58,513 nucleotides of DNA from positions 42,790 to 101,302 of the forward strand of contig JAFDVL010000013.1 in the NCBI GenBank assembly GCA_018268995.1, given 5' to 3'. The notes under the pieces are model-generated. The model saw only the letters and a program-made list of their open reading frames with translations, was not told the DNA's origin and searched no databases. The translations under genes and the position numbers were made by a program. This stretch comes from Acidobacteriota bacterium. Its GTDB lineage: Bacteria > Acidobacteriota > Blastocatellia > RBC074. Below, piece by piece: positions 50,521 through 58,451 of this stretch. Position 1 is the stretch's first letter. Every line of letters begins with the position of its first letter.

Positions 50521-52596
50521 TTAAGGCAGCGCAATTGGCTTCATGGCCGCCGTTGCATCGCCGGTCACAAACGCATCGGCGCGCATGGTTTTACCATCGG
50601 CCAGAACTACGCCATCACTAACGACTACCCCGTCACTGAGAACTACGCCATCGGCCAGCACCACGCCATCGCCCAGGATAATGCCATCCCCTAGAATGAT
50701 CCCGTCCGAAACAACTACCCCATCGGACAGCACGACCCCTGTGATTTTGACCACGCCACCGCTGATGCCAAGTGTCGCGGTTGTCCCGGAGCTTAGTGTT
50801 GTGCTGCGTGTCAATACCCCATTCACAATTGAGGTGGCGTTGGCCAGAATCTGGTTCTGCGCGTACATCCCTTGCCAGAGTTTCATGAGCGCATCGCCGT
50901 ACAGGAAGCAGTGATTGGTAATCACGCCTTTGCCCCAGTAACAGGTTTCATTCGCAATCTTACTGGTTTGGGTCGGCAGGTCTTTCGTCGTAATCATCGT
51001 GGCACCGTTCGTCAACGTTGACGCATTGGTTTTGATGAGCTTCGCCATTCGTACTGCACCGTCTACGTTCAGTAATCCTGCCCCCTGCTCCAGTGTATTG
51101 AAATTTTTGAGCGGTTGCGCGGTGTACATCAAAATGGCCTTGACCAGTCCTGGCGGCAGATTGGGATTGACCTGAAGCATTAACGCTGCGGCTCCTGCGA
51201 CAATAGGCGCAGACATCGAAGTCCCGCTCAGGTACATCGTTTTGTTGTCTTTGGTATTGGTTGCCTGTGTGTCGAGTACCGGGAAAAGTTGAATCAGGAG
51301 ATTCCCTGAACCTGTTGCGCCTGCGGATTGGGCGGAGATGAGCTTATTGCCCGGCGCGACCAAATCCGGCTTGATCAAATTGTCATAGACACGCTGATTG
51401 TTGACGACTGTGTAGCCGCGTGTCGGGCCGCGTGAACTGTAGGTGGTCACAACATCATCTGAACGCTTCAATGTGCCCAACGTGTTGGCAGCCCCCACCG
51501 TGATGACCGAAGGCTCAATGCCGGGCGAATGAATCCCGCCATAGATTTTGTTGCCGTACAAATCTTTGCCGGAATTGCCTGCGGCGGCAACAACCACAAT
51601 GCCTGCGTTATAGGCACGACGTGCTGCCAGACAGAGCGGATCATTTTTGTAGCTGTCTTTCGCATAAGTGCCAAGGCTCATGTTAATGACGCGGATGTTA
51701 TAGGTACTCTTGTTGGAAATGCACCAGTCCAGCGCCGCAATAATGCTACTTGCACTGCCAAAGCCATAGCTGTTCAGCACACGCAGGTTGAGCAGATTGG
51801 CTCGCGGTGCAATCCCTACATATTCGCCCCCTGCAAAGTTTGGTGTCCCGCCTGCTAATGCTGCCACGTGCGAGCCGTGCCCGAAGTAATCTGTGCCAAC
51901 CAGGTTTTCGCCCGTGAAATCCTGGCTGTAAATCACATTGCTTTTTGTTTGCGCGTCTAGGTAGGCGTTGTGCCTGTCATAAACTCCGCTATCGAGAATC
52001 GCGATGCCAATCCCGCTGCCGTTTACTGTTGTACTCGTGCCGAGCAGGCCGCGAACCAAATCGGCTCCGGTTGTACTATCAATAAACCCCGTAGGTTCGA
52101 CCAAACGATCTGGTGAGATATACGCAATGTTGCTGTCTGCGGCGAGTTGGCGAATGACTGAGCGCGGCGCTTCAATTGTTGCCAGCCCTGCCTGGCCACT
52201 TTGGTAATTAATGCGTCCACCCAAACGCGCGACTTTTTCGCGCCAGACCACTTCGCTTGCGGTGCTCTCCAATTGCACGATAAAGCTTTGCTTTTCGTCT
52301 TCGCCCACTGCTTCAGAAGGCAACACTGCGCCGCTGATTTTCTGGCGTTGCGGTTCATCCGGTGTTGACGGCTGATTCCGTTGCCGTCGCTGTTGACGCA
52401 GCTGAGCTAACGTCATTCCCGCATAACGCGCGTCATCATCCTGTGTTAAGAGTTCTTCTAAATCCGGCGCGAGCTTCACCTTCTTTAGCTTCACTGCTCT
52501 TGGCAGATCCTTGAGTGTTTGTGTTTGGATTGCCTGACCCCAGACTGGCAAATTTAAGGCAATTGCGATTGTGAATGTAAAAACCTTCTTCATCAT
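50521..52596 (-). CDS. Secreted S8 serine protease with hexapeptide tail
   Basis: A 691-residue exported protease. ATG 52596 was chosen: AGGAG lies seven bases upstream and the signal peptide (FTFTIAIALNLPVWGQA) follows; the longer frame to 52698 runs through the conserved leader. The propeptide (about 40-165) includes GEDEKQSFIVQLES and TIEAPRSVIRQLAADSNIAY. Catalytic residues: Asp202 (IAILDSGVY), His240 (YFGHGSHVAA), Ser460 (LSGTSMSAPIVAG), and Asn in AAAGNSG. A conserved CYWGKGVITNHCFLYGDAL segment precedes about ten VVxxDG units. The first 170 codons and leader are nearly identical to the next gene, while the catalytic domains differ. Confidence 0.88.
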   Translation of the reverse strand: MMKKVFTFTIAIALNLPVWGQAIQTQTLKDLPRAVKLKKVKLAPDLEELLTQDDDARYAGMTLAQLRQQRRQRNQPSTPDEPQRQKISGAVLPSEAVGEDEKQSFIVQLESTASEVVWREKVARLGGRINYQSGQAGLATIEAPRSVIRQLAADSNIAYISPDRLVEPTGFIDSTTGADLVRGLLGTSTTVNGSGIGIAILDSGVYDRHNAYLDAQTKSNVIYSQDFTGENLVGTDYFGHGSHVAALAGGTPNFAGGEYVGIAPRANLLNLRVLNSYGFGSASSIIAALDWCISNKSTYNIRVINMSLGTYAKDSYKNDPLCLAARRAYNAGIVVVAAAGNSGKDLYGNKIYGGIHSPGIEPSVITVGAANTLGTLKRSDDVVTTYSSRGPTRGYTVVNNQRVYDNLIKPDLVAPGNKLISAQSAGATGSGNLLIQLFPVLDTQATNTKDNKTMYLSGTSMSAPIVAGAAALMLQVNPNLPPGLVKAILMYTAQPLKNFNTLEQGAGLLNVDGAVRMAKLIKTNASTLTNGATMITTKDLPTQTSKIANETCYWGKGVITNHCFLYGDALMKLWQGMYAQNQILANATSIVNGVLTRSTTLSSGTTATLGISGGVVKITGVVLSDGVVVSDGIILGDGIILGDGVVLADGVVLSDGVVVSDGVVLADGKTMRADAFVTGDATAAMKPIALP
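50590..50745 (-). repeat. Tandem VVLSDG/IILGDG-coding repeat in protease 2
   Basis: About nine 18-base units code for VVLSDG, VVVSDG, IILGDG and VVLADG. On the plus strand the unit is close to CCATCGGCCAGCACCACG with frequent CCATC starts. Confidence 0.75.
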
Positions 52597-52650
52597 AGTC
52601 GTCTCCTGATCCCTTACGAGAAACATTTGCTGATGCGTATAATTTAAAGA

Positions 52651-52706
52651 TGAAAATTTGCGGGAACAATGGTGAGTTTCTAATGATTGCCGTGACAATT
52701 GGGAAA
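52651..52706 (-). promoter_or_regulatory. Conserved leader element, copy 1 (upstream of protease 2)
   Basis: Minus strand reads AATTGTCACGGCAATCATTA, then GAAACTCACCATTG, then TTCCCGCAAATTTTCA. The same block lies at the same place upstream of three other genes in the array. It is 55-110 bases before the ATG, where a promoter and regulator site should be. A TTGTTC...TAAATT pair with a 17-base spacer could be the promoter. Confidence 0.55.
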
Positions 52707-52732
52707 AGCAGGAAATTGCGCATGAAAACCAA

Positions 52733-52755
52733 AAGCCAGGCTGATCACCTGGCTT
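52733..52755 (-). terminator. Intrinsic terminator after protease 3
   Basis: On the minus strand, an 8-bp stem AAGCCAGG/CCTGGCTT with a seven-base loop is followed by TTGGTTTT. It starts 29 bases after the stop of the upstream protease gene and directly before the leader of the next. Confidence 0.7.
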
Positions 52756-52784
52756 CGGTCGCGTTCATCAAGATAAGGTACAGT

Positions 52785-54830
52785 TTACGGTGCGGGTGGC
52801 ATACAGGCCGTGTTGTCGCCCAGGTAAGCAGAGTTGGCTTTGAGGGTCCCGTCCGCCACCATAATGCCATCGGCCATCAGGATGCCATCGGCCAGCATAA
52901 TGCCGTCGCCCATCAAAATACCGTCAGCCAGCATAATGCCATCGGCTAACATGATACCGTCGGCGAGGGCGATGCCGCTGCTCTTGATATTGGCCACGCC
53001 GGGATAGAATGCTACCCCGCTCGAAGTTTGGCCCGCGACAAGGCTCAGCGCACCGTTTATCATCCCCGTGGCATCGGCCAGCGCAACGCCGTTACCATAG
53101 ACGTTTTGCCAGTCGGTCATCAGATTGCTGCCATATAGAAAGCCCCAGTTTGTGATCACGCCCTGGCTCCAGTTGCAGGTCTGTCCCGCAATCGTGCTTT
53201 GTTGTGCGGGCAAAGCGGCTGTCAATAATGCCGCACCAACGGTGGTCGGCAGCGTGGTCTGAACCAGCTTGGCCATCCGCACAGCGCCATCCACATTCAG
53301 TTCGCCCGCGCCCTGCTCGAGCAGATTGAAACCTGGGAGTGGTTGGGCGGTATACATCAAAATGGCCTTCACCAGATTCGGCGTCAGGGCGGGATTGGCC
53401 TGCAGCAACAGTGCCACAGTTCCGGCCACAACGGGCGCTGCCACAGAGGTTCCGCTCAAATACATCACATCGTTAGTCGAACCAGGTCCACCTTTCACTA
53501 CCAACGAGGGGGAGGTAGAAGCCAATTGATTTTTCTTTCCTCCGAGCGAGGCGCTTGCACCGATGAGCCGATTGCCAGGTGCGACCAAATCCGGTTTGAG
53601 CAAATTGTCGTAATGCCGGACGCCATTGACATCGGTCGTGTAGCCACGGGTCGGGCCGCGCGAACTGTAACTGGCTACGACATCGTCGGAACGCACATTC
53701 GTACCAAGGGTATTGGCCGCGCCCACGGTAAGCACGGACGGATCAATCCCCGGCGAATGAATCCCGCCGTAGAGCTTGTTGCTATTGGCATCCTTACCAT
53801 CATTGCCTGCCGACGCCACGACCACGATGCCCGCGTTCACCGCCCGCCGCGCCGCCTGGCACAAGGGGTCATTGACATAACTGTCTTTGGCCATCGTCCC
53901 CAGGCTGAGGTTGATGACACGAATGTTGTACTTCGCCTGATTGGTCACGCACCAGTCCAGCGCCGCAATCACATTACTGGCAATCCCACGTCCAAACTCA
54001 TCCAGCACACGCAGGTTGATGATTTTGGTATTTGTAGCGATTCCGGCATAAGTGCCTTTTTCCAGGCCATTGTCACCAGCCGCCATAGACGCGACTACAG
54101 ACCCATGACCGAAGGGGTCTTGGATCTCGTTCTGACCAGTGAAATCCCGGCTATAAACAATCCCAGTGTGGCTGGGTGAATTGGCCAGTAGTTTGTGCGA
54201 CGTATACATCCCGCTGTCAATCACGGCCAGGCCGATGCCTGTGCCAGTCAGTTTCGTGCCACTGATTAGGTTACGAATCTGCGCCGCCCCGGTGGTCGTT
54301 TCCACGTGTCCCATCGCCGCGACCGCGCGATCCGGGCTGACGTAGGCGATATTGCTATCGGCGGCAAGCTGGCGAATCGCCGCGCGTGGTGCTTCAATTG
54401 TCACCAGGCCCAGTTCGCCGTGTTTCTGCTGGATGCGTCCGCCCAGGCGGGCGACTTTCTCGCGCCAAGCCACTTCGGAAGCATTGCTGTCCAATTGCAC
54501 GATGAAGCTTTGTTTTTCGTCTTCGCCCACTGCTTCAGAAGGCAACACTGCGCCGCCGATTTTCTGGCGTTGCGGTTCTTCGCCGGAGGCGTCCGCCCGC
54601 TTGCCCTTCACGCGTTGCAGCCGTTGCTGGCGCAGTTGGGCGAGCGTCATTCCCGCATAACGCGCGTCATCATCCTGCGTTAAGAGTTCTTCTAAATCCG
54701 GCGCGAGCTTCACCTTCTTTAGCTTCACTGCTCTTGGCAGATCCTTGAGTGTTTGTGTTTGGATTGCCTGACCCCAGACTGGCAAATTTAAGGCAATTGC
54801 GATTGTGAATGTAAAAACCTTCTTCATCAT
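52785..54830 (-). CDS. Secreted S8 serine protease with hexapeptide tail
   Basis: A 681-residue exported protease starting at ATG 54830 (AGGAG upstream; signal peptide as in protease 2). The propeptide again has GEDEKQSFIVQLDSNASEV and TIEAPRAAIRQLAADSNIAY. Catalytic residues: Asp (LAVIDSGMY), His (FGHGSVVASMAAG; the second position of the usual HGTHV is changed, but the catalytic His is kept) and Ser (LSGTSVAAPVVAG). CNWSQGVITNWGFLYGSNL precedes about eight IMLADG-type units, then a TACMPP end. It has its own leader and terminator, so it is probably monocistronic. Confidence 0.87.
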   Translation of the reverse strand: MMKKVFTFTIAIALNLPVWGQAIQTQTLKDLPRAVKLKKVKLAPDLEELLTQDDDARYAGMTLAQLRQQRLQRVKGKRADASGEEPQRQKIGGAVLPSEAVGEDEKQSFIVQLDSNASEVAWREKVARLGGRIQQKHGELGLVTIEAPRAAIRQLAADSNIAYVSPDRAVAAMGHVETTTGAAQIRNLISGTKLTGTGIGLAVIDSGMYTSHKLLANSPSHTGIVYSRDFTGQNEIQDPFGHGSVVASMAAGDNGLEKGTYAGIATNTKIINLRVLDEFGRGIASNVIAALDWCVTNQAKYNIRVINLSLGTMAKDSYVNDPLCQAARRAVNAGIVVVASAGNDGKDANSNKLYGGIHSPGIDPSVLTVGAANTLGTNVRSDDVVASYSSRGPTRGYTTDVNGVRHYDNLLKPDLVAPGNRLIGASASLGGKKNQLASTSPSLVVKGGPGSTNDVMYLSGTSVAAPVVAGTVALLLQANPALTPNLVKAILMYTAQPLPGFNLLEQGAGELNVDGAVRMAKLVQTTLPTTVGAALLTAALPAQQSTIAGQTCNWSQGVITNWGFLYGSNLMTDWQNVYGNGVALADATGMINGALSLVAGQTSSGVAFYPGVANIKSSGIALADGIMLADGIMLADGILMGDGIMLADGILMADGIMVADGTLKANSAYLGDNTACMPPAP
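52850..52985 (-). repeat. Tandem IMLADG-coding repeat in protease 3
   Basis: Seven to eight 18-base units code for IALADG, IMLADG, ILMGDG and IMVADG. On the plus strand GCCATCGGCCAGCATAAT-type units recur in register. Confidence 0.75.
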
Positions 54831-54884
54831 AGTCGTCTCCTGGTCCCTTACGAGAAACATTTGCTGATGCGTATGATTTAAAGA

Positions 54885-54940
54885 TGAAAATTTGCGGGAA
54901 CAATGGTGAGTTTCTAATGATCGCCGTGACAATTGGAAAA
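54885..54940 (-). promoter_or_regulatory. Conserved leader element, copy 2 (upstream of protease 3)
   Basis: Almost identical to copy 1: AATTGTCACGGCGATCATTA, then GAAACTCACCATTG and TTCCCGCAAATTTTCA on the minus strand. The whole stretch from here into the protease gene matches copy 1 with only a few base changes, so part of the similarity reflects recent duplication or gene conversion. Confidence 0.55.
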
Positions 54941-54966
54941 ACGTGGGAATTCGTCATGAAGCAAAA

Positions 54967-54990
54967 AAGCCAGATCAAATGACCTGGCTT
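54967..54990 (-). terminator. Intrinsic terminator after the GNAT gene
   Basis: On the minus strand, AAGCCAG/CTGGCTT form a 7-bp stem around a ten-base loop, followed by TTTTGC. Same hairpin sequence as the terminators of the neighbouring units. Confidence 0.7.
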
Positions 54991-55021
54991 GAAGAGGAAT
55001 TGGTTGATACCGCCCAGACTA

Positions 55022-55942
55022 TCAGGAACTCTCAGGCGAAGATATTTCTGTGAACGGGTGCGGATAACGGGCTTGATAATCGGCTTGATAACGAAAGCCC
55101 GCGTGTTCATAAATGTGCATTGCGACTGTTTCGTCCGGCTCCACCGCAAGACACAGCACCTGTCGTTGGCGTAAACGTCGGTGAGTTAATTCCACCACGC
55201 TTGCCCGTGCAATGCCGCGTTGCCGATAGCTGGGATGCGTCCAGATGCCTTCCAGATAAATCACCTCAGGCGTTACGCTCTGCAATTCGGCTTTAAAAAC
55301 GATGGTGTTGTTTTCTATTTTTATCCACGTGCGACCACGTTCAATGCGCTCCAGCACACGGCGGCGAAAGCCTTCCGGGTCTTTCTGGCGCGGATCGGTG
55401 ACAGCGGATTCGATAAACATTGAAGCCTGTGCTTCCATCACATCTTCCAGATGGACTACAGTGGCCTGAATGAGCTGAAATTGCCGTAACGGTTGTGCTG
55501 GCGCTTCGCACACGTACCAGAAAAAATCGCGCTGCAATTTCAATTCATGCCCGCGCGTGGCGTAATGTTGCCAAAAGATTTCCACCTGTTCGCGTGGGCC
55601 AAAAATGAGCGAGGTACGGACGCTGGAATCTGCTGCGGTACGAGCCAGAGAGGGAATTGCTTCGTTTAAGGCGCAGAACATAATCTGATGTCCGATCAAA
55701 GCAATGCCTGTCAGCTCTCCGTTTTCAAAATGCCCAAAGAAGTGGCCGCGCAGGTCAGGCGATGTGAGGCCATGATCATTGATGAGCGATTCCAGATGCA
55801 CGCCTTGCATCGGATGCGCGCCCAACAATGCGAGCGCTTGTTCATAGTCTAGTTCATCTAATAGACGAACCTGTGCCGTTTGCGCTAATTCGCAATGGGC
55901 TACGGCAGATGCGGAGTTATCTGAAGAGGTTGGTGATTTCAT
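55022..55942 (-). CDS. DUF4081-like GNAT N-acetyltransferase
   Basis: A 306-residue protein from ATG 55942 (ribosome site AGGAAG); the frame further upstream is the conserved leader. The N-terminal half (DYEQALALLGAHPMQGVHLE, GHFFGHFENGELTGIALI, SLIFGPREQVEIFWQHY) resembles the DUF4081 domain. The C-terminal half is a GNAT fold with the acetyl-CoA loop YRQRGIARASV after VIYLEGIWTHP, and the end AMHIYEHAGFRYQADY. Such proteins acetylate small molecules or protein N-termini with acetyl-CoA; the substrate is unknown. It has the same leader and terminator as the proteases, but no signal peptide, so it would act in the cytoplasm. Confidence 0.8.
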   Translation of the reverse strand: MKSPTSSDNSASAVAHCELAQTAQVRLLDELDYEQALALLGAHPMQGVHLESLINDHGLTSPDLRGHFFGHFENGELTGIALIGHQIMFCALNEAIPSLARTAADSSVRTSLIFGPREQVEIFWQHYATRGHELKLQRDFFWYVCEAPAQPLRQFQLIQATVVHLEDVMEAQASMFIESAVTDPRQKDPEGFRRRVLERIERGRTWIKIENNTIVFKAELQSVTPEVIYLEGIWTHPSYRQRGIARASVVELTHRRLRQRQVLCLAVEPDETVAMHIYEHAGFRYQADYQARYPHPFTEISSPESS

Positions 55943-56010
55943 GCTTCTTCCTACTCGTCGTCTCCTGACTGCTTCTGTGCAGGCATTCATTCGTGAGTGT
56001 GATTTAAAAA

Positions 56011-56067
56011 CAGAAGTTTGTGCGAATGATGATGAGTTTCTGATGATTGCCGTGACAATTGGAAAAA
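56011..56067 (-). promoter_or_regulatory. Conserved leader element, copy 3 (upstream of the GNAT gene)
   Basis: Minus strand reads CCAATTGTCACGGCAATCAT, then CAGAAACTCATCATCATTCG and CACAAACTTCTG. It matches copies 1 and 2 at about the same distance from its gene, although the gene is unrelated to the proteases. Confidence 0.55.
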
Positions 56068-56090
56068 CGCGGGAATTCGCTCTGAAACAA

Positions 56091-56116
56091 AAAGCCAGAT
56101 CAACCGACCTGGCTTT
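56091..56116 (-). terminator. Intrinsic terminator after protease 4
   Basis: On the minus strand, AAAGCCAG/CTGGCTTT form an 8-bp stem around a ten-base loop, followed by TTGTTTC. It starts 27 bases after the stop of the 687-residue protease gene. Confidence 0.7.
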
Positions 56117-56142
56117 TATCGGATGTCGCAATTCCAGCTACA

Positions 56143-58206
56143 TCATTCAACGTACGTTCCATCATCTTTCACAATCGGCATGGAAGCCGTATTGTCACCG
56201 TTCACCATGACGCTCAAGCTGCGCAACGCATCGCCTAGAATCGTACCATCGCCCAGAATCGTGCCATCGCCCAGAATCGTGCCATCGCCCAGAATCATCC
56301 CATCGCCCAGAATCATCCCATCAGCAAAGACAACACCTTTCGCGAACAATGTGCCATCAGCAAAGACGACGCCACTTCCACCCAGCGTGACCGGGCCTTC
56401 TGCAATCTGCACACCATCTGCCATCAACGTTTTATCGCCCAGGATAATGCCGTCACCCAGAATCGTTCCGTCACCCAAGATGGTGCCATCGCCTAAGATT
56501 GTTCCGAGGCGGTAAATCCCATGCCATTTCGTCATCAGCGCACTGCCGTAGAAAAACGTATGATCAGCAATGACGGCTTGGCCCCAATAACAGGTTTCTC
56601 CATTGATCACGTTTGCTTGTGGGTTAGGCAGCGCCGCCTTCAGCATCGCGGTTCCTTTCGCTGTGCTACTGGTTAAGTCGGTGCGAATCAATTTCGCCAG
56701 TTGCACTGCGCCTGCCACGTTCAGCAATCCCGCGCCTTGTTCCAGCATATTGTAGCCACGCAGCGGCTGGGCCGTGTACATCAGAATCGCCTTCACCAGA
56801 TTTGGAGTCAGCGTTGGATTTGCCTGCAACACCAGCGCTGCGGCTCCGGCAACAACTGGCGAAGCCATTGACGTCCCACTCATAAACATCTGATTGTGGT
56901 TGGCATCCGTTGCTACGCGCGCATTCAGATTCGGATACGTGCGCATCAGATAACTCTGATCAGCCGCTGCGGCTACCAGCTTATTGCCTGTGGCCACCAA
57001 ATCTGGCTTGATCAAATTGTCATAACGTCGTACCCCATTGGCATCCACGTAAGAACTGCGTGTTGGGCCGCGTGAGCTGTAGGTTGCAATTCCATCATCT
57101 GAACGCCGTTCAGTGCCGAAATCATTTGATGCGCCAACAGTAATTGCCGAAGGTTCGTTTCCGGGCGAATGAATTCGTCCATACACTTTTTTGTCGTTAC
57201 GGTCTTTGCCATCATTGCCTGCTGCGACAACGACAACAATTCCCGCATTGACCAGACTGCGTACGGCCAGGCAAAGCGGGTCATTTTTATAAGAGTCAAT
57301 TGCCGAGGCACCAAAGCTCATATTGACCACCCGGATTTTGTTTTTTGCCGCATTGGCCGCTAACCAATTGATCGCCTTCAGTGCCCACGAAACGCTCCCT
57401 TGGCCCTCGCCATTGAGCACGCGCAGGCTAACGATCTTCGCGCCTGGAGCCAGACCTTCATACGCACCTTTCGCGACGTGTGGTTCTCCTGCTGCTAACG
57501 ATGCCACGTGGGTTCCATGTCCAAAAGGGTCGGTGGTGGTATTTCCTTCGCCCGTGAAGTCCACACTTGTCAAAAAACGCTTCTCGATATTGTGATGATC
57601 TTTCCAGATGCCGGAATCCAGCACTGCAATATTCATATCTGCACCACTGATTTTGTCGCAGCCTGATAATGTCAACATTGTTTCACGGCCAGAAACGTTC
57701 TCGACGTGTCCTCGCGTTGTTGCACCCACCAGCCGGTCCGGGCTGACATACGTGATGCTGTTTTCCGCTGCAATTTGACGAATTGCGGTGCGGGGCGCTT
57801 CAATGACGAGCAATCCATCCACCTTCTGCGTGATGCGGCCACCCAGCAATGCCAGCTTTTCTTGCAACACTACTTCTGGCGTAATGCGATTTACCTGAAC
57901 AATGAAGCTTTGTTTTTCCTCTGCTGGAACGCCTGCCGAGGGGAGTGTCAACCGATTCAGCCGTGTCGGTGGGGCAACTTTTTTATCCTTCAAGGCCTGG
58001 CGATTCTGCCGCATTTGCCCAAGCGTCAGAGATTGCTGGTCATCTTGTTCCAGCATCTCTGCCAAATCAGGTGCCAGCTTGATTTTCTTGCCCGATACCG
58101 TTTTCGTTTTCAGTTCCTTGAGCGTTTGTGACTGGGGTGGGAGGCTGAATACTGTAAGCGATAAGCTCACAACCCACACCCAACTTGGTGCAAAATACTT
58201 TTTCAT
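56143..58206 (-). CDS. Secreted S8 serine protease with ILGDGT repeat tail
   Basis: A 687-residue exported protease (signal VVSLSLTVFSLPPQSQ; ribosome site GGGGAG). The propeptide (about 30-165) has PAEEKQSFIVQVNRITPEVV and VIEAPRTAIRQIAAENS. Catalytic triad: Asp197 (IAVLDSGIW), His230 (FGHGTHVAS), Ser446 (MSGTSMASPVVAG), oxyanion Asn331 (AAGNDG). CYWGQAVIADHTFFYGSALM precedes a tail of about fifteen six-residue units, from about residue 568 to 662, many exactly ILGDGT. The spacing [ILV]-G-x-x-[TV]-x fits left-handed beta-helix (hexapeptide) repeats, so the tail may form a rigid prism. The most upstream member of the array, with its own leader. Confidence 0.88.
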   Translation of the reverse strand: MKKYFAPSWVWVVSLSLTVFSLPPQSQTLKELKTKTVSGKKIKLAPDLAEMLEQDDQQSLTLGQMRQNRQALKDKKVAPPTRLNRLTLPSAGVPAEEKQSFIVQVNRITPEVVLQEKLALLGGRITQKVDGLLVIEAPRTAIRQIAAENSITYVSPDRLVGATTRGHVENVSGRETMLTLSGCDKISGADMNIAVLDSGIWKDHHNIEKRFLTSVDFTGEGNTTTDPFGHGTHVASLAAGEPHVAKGAYEGLAPGAKIVSLRVLNGEGQGSVSWALKAINWLAANAAKNKIRVVNMSFGASAIDSYKNDPLCLAVRSLVNAGIVVVVAAGNDGKDRNDKKVYGRIHSPGNEPSAITVGASNDFGTERRSDDGIATYSSRGPTRSSYVDANGVRRYDNLIKPDLVATGNKLVAAAADQSYLMRTYPNLNARVATDANHNQMFMSGTSMASPVVAGAAALVLQANPTLTPNLVKAILMYTAQPLRGYNMLEQGAGLLNVAGAVQLAKLIRTDLTSSTAKGTAMLKAALPNPQANVINGETCYWGQAVIADHTFFYGSALMTKWHGIYRLGTILGDGTILGDGTILGDGIILGDKTLMADGVQIAEGPVTLGGSGVVFADGTLFAKGVVFADGMILGDGMILGDGTILGDGTILGDGTILGDALRSLSVMVNGDNTASMPIVKDDGTYVE
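56230..56516 (-). repeat. Near-perfect 18-bp tandem repeats in protease 4
   Basis: Two blocks (56230-56330 and 56440-56516) repeat the plus-strand unit CCATCGCCCAGAATCGTG with very few changes. They code for ILGDGT and ILGDGM. The identity between units suggests recent expansion and a risk of slippage. A less regular stretch separates the blocks. Confidence 0.85.
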
Positions 58207-58278
58207 CGGTTCTCTCCCCTGTTGTGCCCACTCCCGGAGTAGACAAAGGCATTAAGACAGCCCTATGAAAGTCCCAAG

Positions 58279-58330
58279 ATTTGCAGAATTGATGATGAGT
58301 TTCTGATGACTGATTGCAATCAGAAAACAT
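58279..58330 (-). promoter_or_regulatory. Conserved leader element, copy 4 (upstream of protease 4)
   Basis: Minus strand reads TGCAATCAGTCATCAGAAAC, then TCATCATCAATTCTGCAAAT. Only the AATCA..CATCAGAAACTCATCAT..TT core is shared with copies 1-3, so it is the most diverged copy and best defines the conserved part. Confidence 0.45.
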
Positions 58331-58451
58331 TTGGAACAATTCGTTATTTCAGGTGCTGTCTGTGAGAGAAGAACAATCATGTTGCAACAAATTAGCAGTT
58401 GTTACACCGTGTCACTGATTGATGTAGGATTTTAGAATCCTGGTTTTAAAT

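Noticed and set aside
50521..50760. RTX-type calcium repeats in the protease tails
   Set aside because: RTX repeats have a nine-residue GGxGxDxLx period; these have a strict six-residue period.
56220..56520. Regular repeats that look like a CRISPR array
   Set aside because: The 18-base units are contiguous without spacers and lie in frame in a protease gene; no cas genes are present.
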